DNA from: Phycisphaerales bacterium
GTDB taxonomy: Bacteria; Planctomycetota; Phycisphaerae; Phycisphaerales; SM1A02
Assembly: GCA_014238965.1 (NCBI GenBank)
Contig: JABAAC010000141.1
Coordinates: forward strand, 1-55,690
Reading direction: 5' to 3'
Length of the DNA stretch: 55,690 nt
The translations under genes and the position numbers were made by a program. Below are positions 8,654 to 16,378 of this stretch, one piece after another. The notes below the pieces were generated by a model. It made no database searches, was not told the DNA's origin, and saw only the letters and a program-made list of their open reading frames with translations. Within the stretch, counting starts at the first letter, position 1; each line of letters begins with the position of its first letter.

Positions 8654-8896
8654 GTGGTGACCAACGCCCCAATCAGCACATTGCAACAAATGTCAGCAGC
8701 GTCAGCACCGCTACGCGTCGCCTGTAGGCCGTCCAGGCCAGCATGTCTTTACATGTTGCCATTGTCCACTTCCTCTTCCGTCTCTGGATCTCTTCCCTGC
8801 GGCCCCAAGGAGCCTCCTCTACCATGCCTCGATTGTGCCGCTGGTCCAGTGATGAATCAGCCTGAGCGTTCGGGCTGTACGGTTTGCAAGGCCTGA
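8654..8896 (+). CDS. Possible small zinc-ribbon protein
   Basis: An open frame of about 80 codons between the rpsA terminator and the next gene. Its C-terminus contains two CxxC pairs (PCLDC ... GCTVCKA) 16 residues apart, a spacing that could bind one zinc. Starts are possible at GTG 8654, ATG 8690 or ATG 8753; none has a good ribosome site. The stop is 25 nt before the following gene. The N-terminal half is low-complexity and serine/proline-rich. This may be a real small zinc ribbon or a chance frame. Confidence 0.3.
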   Translation: MVTNAPISTLQQMSAASAPLRVACRPSRPACLYMLPLSTSSSVSGSLPCGPKEPPLPCLDCAAGPVMNQPERSGCTVCKA

Positions 8897-8921
8897 TTGG
8901 GCCTTTGGAGGGCTTCCTGCC

Positions 8922-10637
8922 TTGATTCGACTTGGAATCACCCTGACGTTGCTTGTCTTTTGGAGCATTCAAACGGTGATGGCCGAAGCGCCAGCCCCCG
9001 AGGCTGCCGTTGATGCATGGACGAGCGTGCGAGCATGGGTAGACGAAGGCCTCATACCAGGTCATGGTCGAACAACGCCTCCAGGCGTCGATGGCGCCGC
9101 GGTCCAACTCTTCTGGCGGGGTCGATTGGTTGGCGCGGATGAAGCCCATGCTGCTGCTGGCGATGTCGACCCGCTGGCAAAGGCCGCCAGAGGCGCACTG
9201 CTGAAGGCATTGGCAGACCGCCACATTGCAGCCTTGCCTGAAGCAGAACGAGTTGAGGCGCTGTCTGGCCTGCACTTAGAGGTCGAGGTATCAGGCATTC
9301 CTGAACCACTGACGGGCCCCCTCAGTGTGCTGCATACGGATATCCACCCTGCACTCGATGGCCTGGCTGTCCGTCGCAACGACCGCTGGGCGATGCGATT
9401 TCCCTCGCGGCTTCGTGCGCGAGGTCGCGCCTCCACTCTGGAAACGCTCCGCGGAATGCTGCTCATGCTCGACGTGCACGAAGCCCAAGCTGATGCACTT
9501 CGACGCACTGGTGAGGTAACCATTTATCGACTGCCCACCACGGATCTGCGTGAAGCTAAAGAAGGTCGATTCCCTGAACACTTCGAGCGTGGTCGATCTG
9601 GATCACTTGCGCCACTTGATGCAAGTGAATCTGTTATTGCATTGGGCGATCGATTGGCTGTTGCACTGCTCAGCTGGTATCTGGAACTCACGCCAGATGG
9701 TGCTGAACCAACGGCGTTCTTTGCCGGTACATGGGACCCAAATCGAGACACGTGGACGGAGTTGATCGCAACCGACAGTGACATTGCACTGGCATCGCTC
9801 GCCCTTGCCCGTTGGGCATCAGAGCGGCCCGATCATGCACGCGCTGCCCGAGCCATGAACCTCGCACGAATAGGCATTCGCCATGTACTTCACGCAGCCG
9901 AGCCTAACCCCCGGGCCGTTGCCCTGGCCATGGTGGCCGCAGCAGTTGCGTGGCCTGAGACAGCGATGCCCACCGCAGTCCAAAAGCCCTTGCTGCAAAT
10001 GCTGGTCCAAGAATCCGCCGATGGCGGCGAAGAGCCAACTCGAGCTATTGCAACCCTGGCAATGGCTCTCGGTGGTGATACCGACCGCTCAACTGCGTCA
10101 ATCGACACATGGCTCGAATATGGCCCTGACGCAATCGCACAGACCATGCCATGGTCAATGGCGACCGCGAGAGCCCTTGGCGACACACGATTGGACGCGC
10201 AATTCGACTTGCTCCGCGAAATTCTGCTGCGTCGACAACTCGATGCCAGCGGCGGCCCTTGGGGACCAGAGGCCGCCGGCGCTGTGGCCCTGCAACGAAC
10301 CCCCGCTGCAATGGGTGTGGCAAGCCTTCGCGCGGCATGGGCCTTGGCCGCAGCAGTAGCCGATGTACCCCCTGCTGAGCGTGTGTTATTGCGGGAACGG
10401 ATGTTGATGCTGGCAACCCACCTGCAAAGGCGTACTATCGATGCAGACACCGCCCAAGCATGGCCCAGACCCGATCACGCTGTTGATCGCATCCGCTTGG
10501 CACCCTGGGACGAACGGTTGTCAATATCGGCCCAAGCCCTTGCGCTGCTCGCTGCGTTGGATATCACTGAAGCATTGACGCCGGCAGAGGCATCAACGCT
10601 AGCCCCGACCCCCGTACCACAGGAGGCGCCCACATGA
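8922..10637 (+). CDS. Secreted helical-repeat protein with AMMECR1-like N-terminal region
   Basis: A 571-residue protein with a signal peptide (IRLGITLTLLVFWSIQTVMA). It starts at a TTG with GGAGGG nine bases upstream. Residues about 50-190 follow the outline of the AMMECR1 fold: a 'VQLFWRGRLVG' strand, the helix 'DPLAKAARGALLKALAD', then 'LHLEVEVSGIPEPL' and 'LDGLAVRRNDRWAM.FPS'. The resemblance is by eye only, and the usual LRGCIG motif is absent. The C-terminal roughly 350 residues are alanine-rich helical pairs resembling an alpha/alpha toroid (for example 'SDIALASLALARWA', 'GGPWGPEAAGAVAL'). The stop overlaps the next ATG by 4 nt, so the two products are probably made together. Function unknown. 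Confidence 0.7.
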   Translation: MIRLGITLTLLVFWSIQTVMAEAPAPEAAVDAWTSVRAWVDEGLIPGHGRTTPPGVDGAAVQLFWRGRLVGADEAHAAAGDVDPLAKAARGALLKALADRHIAALPEAERVEALSGLHLEVEVSGIPEPLTGPLSVLHTDIHPALDGLAVRRNDRWAMRFPSRLRARGRASTLETLRGMLLMLDVHEAQADALRRTGEVTIYRLPTTDLREAKEGRFPEHFERGRSGSLAPLDASESVIALGDRLAVALLSWYLELTPDGAEPTAFFAGTWDPNRDTWTELIATDSDIALASLALARWASERPDHARAARAMNLARIGIRHVLHAAEPNPRAVALAMVAAAVAWPETAMPTAVQKPLLQMLVQESADGGEEPTRAIATLAMALGGDTDRSTASIDTWLEYGPDAIAQTMPWSMATARALGDTRLDAQFDLLREILLRRQLDASGGPWGPEAAGAVALQRTPAAMGVASLRAAWALAAAVADVPPAERVLLRERMLMLATHLQRRTIDADTAQAWPRPDHAVDRIRLAPWDERLSISAQALALLAALDITEALTPAEASTLAPTPVPQEAPT

Positions 10638-11584
10638 CACCCATTCGAACACACTTGGGCATTGCCGCAATACCCCTCGTCATTGCAATTGGTTGCACGA
10701 TGCCTGTGACAGTGCACGCCGGACCAACACTCACAGATGCGTGGAATCAGATTCAAGCTCGCAAAGGCGCCGCGTCGGTGCACATCGGCGTATCGGCGCG
10801 AATTCTTCAGCGGCTGATGTACACCGATCTGGACATTGGCTTCACCGATATCACAGTGCGCCGAGCACTGAGTGAAATTTCAGATCTCGCAAACGTCAAA
10901 CTCAAACCTCTGTACCTATCGACGTCCATGGCCGATGGAATCGACCCAGAACAACGCATCACCCTTCCGGAATCCAAGCGACCAGCGCTCGACATCATCG
11001 AATCAATCATCGAGCAAATTGAAGTGAGCGGCGTGCCCACAACATGGCAACTGCGTCATGGCTCGTTTGAGATTTCAACGAAGGCAAGGCTCGGCACGCG
11101 TTCGCAACAAGTCCTTGTGACCTATCCAGTGCTTGACCTCATTGAAGAAGTCCCCGACTACAACAACCCGCCGAATCTCAACCTTGGAGGTGGTGCAGGG
11201 GGTAGCGGCGGTGGTGCTGGTGGTGGTACAGGCGGTGGCGGCTTCGGTGGTAGCGGCGGTAGTGGCGGCGGCGGAGCAGGTGGCGGTGGCGGCGGAGCAG
11301 GTGGTGGTGGCGTACCCGATGATCTTGGTGGCCGGTCGCTCGATGAACGCCTTGCCGAACTGATCGACCTCATCACGACTTTCGTCGAGCCCGACGCATG
11401 GGTGCGTAATGGTGGTCAGTTTGCTGAGATTCGCCCTTGGCGGCGGACACTTGTTGTTCGGGCTCCACGATGGGTGCACAGACAACTTGGTGGCTTTGAT
11501 ATTCCCCCAGCACCCGCTGGTCGAACCCCACGATCACTGAGTCTTGAAGGCTCTGCAGTTCAGGTCATTGTGCCGACCCTCTAG
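10634..11584 (+). CDS. Secretin-N0/STN-like exported protein with polyglycine linker
   Basis: A 316-residue exported protein. Its signal sequence ends either at a possible lipobox (AIGC) or at 'VHA'. Residues about 55-150 carry the pattern of the secretin and TonB short N-terminal (N0/STN) domain: 'DIGFTDITVRRALSEISDLANVKLKPLY', then a helix and 'WQLRHGSFEIST'. This runs into 'VLVTYPVLDLIEE'. A 42-residue glycine tract follows, then a second small domain ('AELIDLITTFVEPDAW...GGQFAEIRPWRRTLVVRAP') that resembles a secretin N1-like module. No secretin barrel is present. It overlaps the upstream gene by 4 nt. Possibly a periplasmic or outer-membrane partner of a secretin-type machine; this is inference from fold resemblance. 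Confidence 0.65.
   Translation: MTPIRTHLGIAAIPLVIAIGCTMPVTVHAGPTLTDAWNQIQARKGAASVHIGVSARILQRLMYTDLDIGFTDITVRRALSEISDLANVKLKPLYLSTSMADGIDPEQRITLPESKRPALDIIESIIEQIEVSGVPTTWQLRHGSFEISTKARLGTRSQQVLVTYPVLDLIEEVPDYNNPPNLNLGGGAGGSGGGAGGGTGGGGFGGSGGSGGGGAGGGGGGAGGGGVPDDLGGRSLDERLAELIDLITTFVEPDAWVRNGGQFAEIRPWRRTLVVRAPRWVHRQLGGFDIPPAPAGRTPRSLSLEGSAVQVIVPTL
11186..11311 (+). repeat. Glycine-codon tract (GGN repeats)
   Basis: A 126-nt low-complexity tract of GGT/GGC/GGA codons with interspersed Ala and Ser, encoding a flexible linker of about 42 residues between the two domains of the STN-like protein. Codon choice varies, so it is not a pure microsatellite. Confidence 0.85.
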
Positions 11585-11596
11585 CACTGTCTTGCT

Positions 11597-12928
11597 CTAC
11601 TCATGCCGAAGCGCAACGATTGGATCTTGGCGGCTAGCCATGATTGCAGGGTAAATTCCAAAGACCAAGCCAGTGAGTGCAGCGACGCTAAATGACAGCA
11701 CAATGGACCACGGCGTGATCGCGGCTTCAAATCTGATGTCGGTATCTACCAATCGCTGCATGAATGGCAATGCAAACAACCACGGCAGCGCTCGGTCAAC
11801 AAGCAACGACAGTCCAACTCCAAGAAGTATGCCCAAGAGCCCTCCGACAGCAGAGAGCGTTCCCGTTTCTACGAGAAATTGCGACACAATATGCTTGCGT
11901 GTTGCGCCCATCGCTCGGCGAATACCAATTTCTCGAGTGCGTTCGATCACACTCGCAAGCATGATGTTCATGATGCCAATGCCACCAACCAACAGACTGA
12001 TTGCAGCAATGGCGATGAGCAGAACGTTCATCGCAAAGGTCGTTCGCTCTACATTCGCCAGCAACTCCCAGGGCACGATCAGGGCAGCGTCACCAGTGGC
12101 ACCATGATCGGTGTCGATAATACGTCGCACACGGGCAGCAATGGGCATGACACTGTCACTGTAGGGAGCCTCGATGTAGATTTCGGAGAAACGCATTTCC
12201 TCCCCAGTGAATGCGCCACTGACACGTCGGAACACTGTGTCACTGAATTCCATTCGACCTGTTGTGATTGGAATGTGCACATCCAAGTTGAGATCTCGAC
12301 CTACCAGTGCACTGCCTGCTCCCCCACTGAGCCCGACAGGTTCAAGAACCCCCACCACCGTGAAGACGCTGTTGTCGATGCGAATCGTCTCTCCGATCGG
12401 AGACCGCAATGGGAAGAACTGATTGGCAACTCCGTTGCCAAGGACTGCAACGCGTTGTCGTCCATCGATGTCATCCTGCGTCAAGTATCGACCACCGTGT
12501 TCAATGTGAATATTGAGTAGGTCGAGCAGGCCTGGTTCCGTACCAAAGACTTGGCTTGTGGTACGACGAGAGCCATGTGAGATTTCAGATCCCACCGCTT
12601 TGAGTGGCACAATTCGTGCCGCCTCAGGAACGAATTCAGTAATGCGGTCCCAGTCGCTGTCGGTCAGGCCGAATTTGGCCACGAAGGAACGCCGCTGTGT
12701 GCCCACTGTGGCCGATTCCGGTGGCCGCTGTGATCGGACGATGATGTTTCGGGCACCTAGCGATTGGATATCTCGAATGGCCGCGCGCTTATTGCCCTCG
12801 CCGATCGAGACCATCAAAATGACCGCCGCAACACCTAGAATGATGCCTAAACTCGTGAGGACCGACCGCAACAAATGCAGTCGAAGATTCGAGAGGCCAA
12901 GTCGGAGTGTTTCAAGAAGAAAGCCCAA
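11597..12928 (-). CDS. MacB/FtsX-type ABC transporter permease
   Basis: Integral membrane permease of the MacB family. After an N-terminal helix (LRSVLTSLGIILGVAAVILMVSIGEG, read in two parts) comes a large periplasmic domain of about 220 residues. This includes 'RVAVLGNGVANQFFPLRSPIGETIRI', a MacB_PCD hallmark. Three C-terminal helices carry the family motif 'MLASVIERTREIGIRRAMGA'. It would work with a LolD/MacB-type ATPase and a periplasmic adaptor, but neither gene is adjacent. The frame stays open to 13045 with ATGs at 13000, 12991 and 12982. Those would overlap the divergent small gene, so I favour a TTG near 12928, where conserved sequence starts; no start has a good ribosome site. Confidence 0.8.
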   Translation of the reverse strand: MGFLLETLRLGLSNLRLHLLRSVLTSLGIILGVAAVILMVSIGEGNKRAAIRDIQSLGARNIIVRSQRPPESATVGTQRRSFVAKFGLTDSDWDRITEFVPEAARIVPLKAVGSEISHGSRRTTSQVFGTEPGLLDLLNIHIEHGGRYLTQDDIDGRQRVAVLGNGVANQFFPLRSPIGETIRIDNSVFTVVGVLEPVGLSGGAGSALVGRDLNLDVHIPITTGRMEFSDTVFRRVSGAFTGEEMRFSEIYIEAPYSDSVMPIAARVRRIIDTDHGATGDAALIVPWELLANVERTTFAMNVLLIAIAAISLLVGGIGIMNIMLASVIERTREIGIRRAMGATRKHIVSQFLVETGTLSAVGGLLGILLGVGLSLLVDRALPWLFALPFMQRLVDTDIRFEAAITPWSIVLSFSVAALTGLVFGIYPAIMASRQDPIVALRHE

Positions 12929-12980
12929 AGGTGAATCGCCCGCCTGCGGGCACTCCGCAGGGATGTAAAGCGTACCGCAC

Positions 12981-13265
12981 ATGCACGGCATTGATGTCAT
13001 AGAAGAACGTGAGGTTGACCGCGGTTGGGTCTTTCGCTGCAGCATTGCCGAGACGTGCGAAGTGGAGATCCAGTTGAATTGGGCGGATTACAACCGATGG
13101 TGCCCTAGCGGCACTGCTGCGCCCGGTGCGGTGGCCGAGGCGGTGCTGGCTTGCTTCCTGGCCCATGGTGTGACGGTGCCTAAATCGATGGATGCCGGCC
13201 GCGTGCGACGCCTCGGCGATCGGGCAGATGACCACGTCATGAAGGCTATTGCGGCCTACGAGTAG
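12981..13265 (+). CDS. Conserved small protein of unknown function
   Basis: A 94-residue soluble protein with a sensible composition (HGIDVIEEREVDRGWVFRC ... LNWADYNRWCPSG ... AVAEAVLACFLAH). Two beta-strand-like segments are followed by a helix containing 'GAVAEAVLACFL'. The 'W.DYN.WCPSG' segment looks like a conserved core, but I cannot name the family. It is transcribed divergently from the permease, and its ATG overlaps one possible permease ATG on the other strand. No signal peptide or membrane helix is seen. Confidence 0.65.
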   Translation: MHGIDVIEEREVDRGWVFRCSIAETCEVEIQLNWADYNRWCPSGTAAPGAVAEAVLACFLAHGVTVPKSMDAGRVRRLGDRADDHVMKAIAAYE

Positions 13266-13457
13266 TGATGTTCCCCTCCACTAGAGGGACCACCATTGGT
13301 CCTCCCCACTCTGGATCGTCCACAATAGTCGCTCTACTCTTTTCCGAGGGCCACACAAGGCACTCCTCGGGGCGTTCACAACCAATCAAACCGGGCATCT
13401 CTGACCCGGTGAAATCTGACACCACCGCTGACTCCTGACTCGACTATCGTCTCTCCC

Positions 13458-15047
13458 ATGCAACACGGCATCTCACTGGCGCATAAATGCCTCATCCTGT
13501 TTGGATGCGCAGCGACGGCCATTCTTGTGGGCGCCCTCATTGTGCCATGGGTTGGCAGTGTCACCCTTATTCGAGAATTTCAAGTTGAAGTGGCCAGTCA
13601 ACTTGCCGATGCATGGCTGCAAGATCGCATCTCGCTTGGCACACTGCGCACGGGATCGACTTCAACCGTGCCCGATGACTCGAGTATCCCCGCGGGCGTG
13701 CAACTGACATGGATCCCGGCCGCATCCATCGACACGCACGCCGACCCTGACAGCTTTGTCTCGCGGGCGTGGAACGCCTTCAACGGTCCAAACCCACCCA
13801 CGTTTCTAGCGGAAACAAGGGACGATGGCGATCGAGAGTTGGTCCGCTTTGCCAAACCCATCACGGCATCCAAACTCCGAGCCATCGGTGACCCCTCACT
13901 AACGGACTTCTCTGCAGGCGTCACATCAGCAGCAGCCGACCCCGCCCGCGGGATGTTGTTGGTCTCCCGCGGCACGCAATTTGGCGCAGCCTTGCTAGAA
14001 CGATCCCGTTCTGTCTTGGTCATAACGGGCCTGGTCGCAGCATTCGCTGCAATTTGTGTCTTCTGGATCATTCTTGTCCGACTGATCTTCTCACCTGTCA
14101 GGCGATTACGGCGCGTTGTTGATCGAATCGGTGACGGTGACACGGCAGCCCGCGCAAATATCCACACAGGAGATGAGTTCGAGGCACTTGCAACTGGCTT
14201 CAATCTGATGCTCGATCGAATTGACGAGACGCAAGATCGACTTCGCCGGATGAATGAGAACCTCGACCTCAAAGTATCGGAACTCGCGGAAGTAAACATC
14301 GGCTTATGGGAATCCTCGCGATTCAAAAGTGAATTTCTCGCCAACGTCAGCCATGAACTGCGCACGCCCCTGAATTCAATCATCGGGTTTGCCGAGTTGC
14401 TGCAGGATGATGCAAGAGAACACAAAGATGAACGACGGTTGCGGTACCTCGACAATATTGTCACAAGCGGCCGACGCTTACTAGAGATGATCAATGAGCT
14501 CCTTGATATGGCCAAAATTGAAGCGGGCCGGCTGGAAGTGCATTGTGAAAACGTGAGCATTCCAGACATCATCGAAGGCATCACAGGCATTATGGAACCG
14601 CAGGCAAGGAAGAAATCCATCACATTGCATCTTGATGTCGATGATGATTTGCCACCAGTACACACTGATCCAGGCAAGGTGCAGCAAATTCTGTACAACC
14701 TGCTCTCTAACGCGATCAAGTTCACCCCTGACAATGGTGATATTCACCTTATTGCACAACTCAAAGACAACCGTATGCAGCTGAACGTACAGGACTCTGG
14801 CCCTGGTATTCCAGACGATCTACAAGACGTCATCTTTGAGAAGTTCCGGCAAATTGAATCAGGCCATACGCGCGCACACGCGGGTACAGGACTCGGACTG
14901 GCCATCTGTAAGGAACTTGCGGGAATGTTGCAGGCTGAGTTGTCGGTATCTTCAATGCCTGGTGATGGCGCGACGTTCACGCTGAATGTACCGTTAAGGC
15001 AAGAAGCGACACGACGCCGCGGCTTGATGGAAGCCACCGACGCCTGA
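13458..15047 (+). CDS. Membrane sensor histidine kinase
   Basis: A 529-residue two-component kinase. One membrane helix lies at about 10-35, an extracytoplasmic sensor segment of about 150 residues follows, and a second helix sits at about 185-210. A HAMP linker comes next ('RLIFSPVRRLRRVVDRIGDGD', in parts), then a coiled coil. The HisKA domain has H-box 'SHELRTP' with His299 as the phosphorylation site. The ATPase domain shows the N box 'LSNAIKFTPDNGD', G1 'DSGPGIP' and G2 'GTGLGLAICKEL'. No response regulator gene is adjacent, so it is an orphan kinase. The 192-nt upstream gap contains a small stem (ACCGGG/CCCGGT, 13390-13410) and no clear promoter. The signal is unknown; the sensor region matches no domain I recognise. 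Confidence 0.92.
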   Translation: MQHGISLAHKCLILFGCAATAILVGALIVPWVGSVTLIREFQVEVASQLADAWLQDRISLGTLRTGSTSTVPDDSSIPAGVQLTWIPAASIDTHADPDSFVSRAWNAFNGPNPPTFLAETRDDGDRELVRFAKPITASKLRAIGDPSLTDFSAGVTSAAADPARGMLLVSRGTQFGAALLERSRSVLVITGLVAAFAAICVFWIILVRLIFSPVRRLRRVVDRIGDGDTAARANIHTGDEFEALATGFNLMLDRIDETQDRLRRMNENLDLKVSELAEVNIGLWESSRFKSEFLANVSHELRTPLNSIIGFAELLQDDAREHKDERRLRYLDNIVTSGRRLLEMINELLDMAKIEAGRLEVHCENVSIPDIIEGITGIMEPQARKKSITLHLDVDDDLPPVHTDPGKVQQILYNLLSNAIKFTPDNGDIHLIAQLKDNRMQLNVQDSGPGIPDDLQDVIFEKFRQIESGHTRAHAGTGLGLAICKELAGMLQAELSVSSMPGDGATFTLNVPLRQEATRRRGLMEATDA

Positions 15048-15053
15048 TCATGC

Positions 15054-15383
15054 TTACTTAGGCTTTGACCAGTCCCAGTCAGTTGATTTGTGCAGCGCAC
15101 CCGCTGCTTGTTTGATGCAACGACGACAAATGTGAGCTTCAGTCTGCGTGCCATGCCAAGCGTACTCGTCGCGCACTTCAAGACACATGGTGCACGGTTC
15201 AGAGGACCCTGCGCCCCCTTGGGCTAATGCTGCAAAAGCGAGCGTGAGGCAACCACCACAAATAATGCTTCCATGGTGGCCCTCAACACATGGTGCGTCA
15301 TCTGCCCATGCCGCCTTATGGCAAAAATCGCACAGCACATCCTCGGGCTGAACATCGTCTGGATTCGTTCCTTCACGACGCAT
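15054..15383 (-). CDS. Small cysteine-rich zinc-binding protein
   Basis: A 109-residue protein with four CxxC pairs: CDFC near residue 18, CGGC near 42, CTMC near 65 and CRRC near 86. A likely two-zinc arrangement follows, resembling a tandem ClpX-type C4 zinc finger ('LCDFCHKAAWADDAPCVEGHHG' read in parts, then 'ICGGCL'). It is the last gene of the minus-strand operon, 3 nt after trmB, and convergent with the histidine kinase (6 nt between stops). The role is unknown; tight linkage to trmB and rsfS hints at a housekeeping function. Confidence 0.75.
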   Translation of the reverse strand: MRREGTNPDDVQPEDVLCDFCHKAAWADDAPCVEGHHGSIICGGCLTLAFAALAQGGAGSSEPCTMCLEVRDEYAWHGTQTEAHICRRCIKQAAGALHKSTDWDWSKPK

Positions 15384-15386
15384 TGC

Positions 15387-16043
15387 TTACGGGCCCCGCT
15401 TCAAGGTCATGGCGTTGAATGGACGGCCTTGACGACGATACTTACGCTCAAAATTAGTCCCAACCACTTCACCGTCTCCAGCGCTTGGCGGAGGTGTAAA
15501 TTCACTACGCACAAACAGATGTTCCGCCCGAGCGACATGCTCTTCGCACCAGGTCCAAAGATCCTGGTGATCCGTCACGATGTGAAGTAGCCCACCAGTC
15601 TTCAGGATTCGATGAAACTGCTTCAGTGACTCGTCTTGCACAACACGACGTTTGTGGTGGCGGGCCTTGGGCCATGGATCACTGAAGTACAGGTGCACGA
15701 TATTGCAAATCCCATCGGGCAGCCGATGTGTGATGAACTGCACCGCATCGTCGTGCAACATTCGAACATTTGAGCATTGGTTTCGGCGCAAGCGATCAGC
15801 GGCATATCGATAGAACTCCCCCGTCCATTCGATACCTAGGAAATTTGTGTCTGGTTGCAGGTTTGACTGCTGCACAAGAAATGTGCCTTTGCCCGAACCA
15901 ATCTCGAGTTCAAACGAATGCTCCGGATTGGCGAACCAATCTCGCGGATCAAGGTGGCCTTGATCAAACGATGGAAGATCTTCACGATCAAAGCCAATGC
16001 CCGTCGTATCGAGCACTTTGCCACGTGACAATCCGAAACTCAT
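15387..16043 (-). CDS. trmB: tRNA (guanine-N7)-methyltransferase
   Basis: SAM-dependent enzyme that forms m7G at position 46 of tRNA. Visible features: the SAM-binding motif 'ELEIGSGKGTFLV', the acidic motif 'FLGIEWTGEFYRYAA', and the family signature 'HLYFSDPWPKARHHKRR' holding the catalytic Asp and tRNA-binding basic residues. The C-terminal 'TNFERKYRRQGRP' is also typical. At 218 residues it is of normal length. The ATG overlaps the stop of the upstream PQQ-like gene by 4 nt, so translation is probably coupled. Confidence 0.95.
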   Translation of the reverse strand: MSFGLSRGKVLDTTGIGFDREDLPSFDQGHLDPRDWFANPEHSFELEIGSGKGTFLVQQSNLQPDTNFLGIEWTGEFYRYAADRLRRNQCSNVRMLHDDAVQFITHRLPDGICNIVHLYFSDPWPKARHHKRRVVQDESLKQFHRILKTGGLLHIVTDHQDLWTWCEEHVARAEHLFVRSEFTPPPSAGDGEVVGTNFERKYRRQGRPFNAMTLKRGP

Positions 16044-16378
16044 GACGCAGCTGCCGCAGCAGCAGCAGCTGCCGCCGCGGCGGATGCCTGAAGATTGACC
16101 TGACTGTTTGGATTCGTCGCGGAGACCAGCGACGCCACACCGGTTCCCATGCCCTTCAGTGGGTTATGCCACAACTCTGCGCCAGTCACGAGGTCAAGTG
16201 CCCACATGTACCCACCGATACTCACAATCAACATATCTCGCTCCACCATAAGCGTGGTGTAGGAGCCGCCTTTTAACTTGGGCTTCCACGTCCAACAGAT
16301 ATCCCCCGTCTGACGATCCATCGCCACAACACGTTTGTTAAAGCCAACGTAGATGAGATTCTCAAGCCAAACCGTCAT
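16040..16378 (-). CDS. PQQ-like beta-propeller mini protein with polyalanine tail
   Basis: A 112-residue protein with about two WD/PQQ-type beta-propeller blades: 'LIYVGFNKRVVAMDRQTGDICWTW' (read in parts) and 'MLIVSIGGYMWALDLVTGAELWH'. Full PQQ propellers have seven or eight blades, so this is a fragment or a protein that assembles from several copies. It ends in an extraordinary run of about 13 alanines and a serine. No signal peptide is seen. It overlaps both neighbours by 4 nt (ATGA), which argues that it is a real, translated gene. Function unknown. Confidence 0.75.
   Translation of the reverse strand: MTVWLENLIYVGFNKRVVAMDRQTGDICWTWKPKLKGGSYTTLMVERDMLIVSIGGYMWALDLVTGAELWHNPLKGMGTGVASLVSATNPNSQVNLQASAAAAAAAAAAAAS

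Noticed and set aside
11158-11376. Minus-strand proline-rich frame opposite the glycine tract
   Set aside because: It is the complement of GGN codons in a well-supported plus-strand gene.
13598-14734. A 378-codon minus-strand frame opposite the histidine kinase
   Set aside because: The kinase motifs on the plus strand are complete; the reverse frame has no recognisable pattern.
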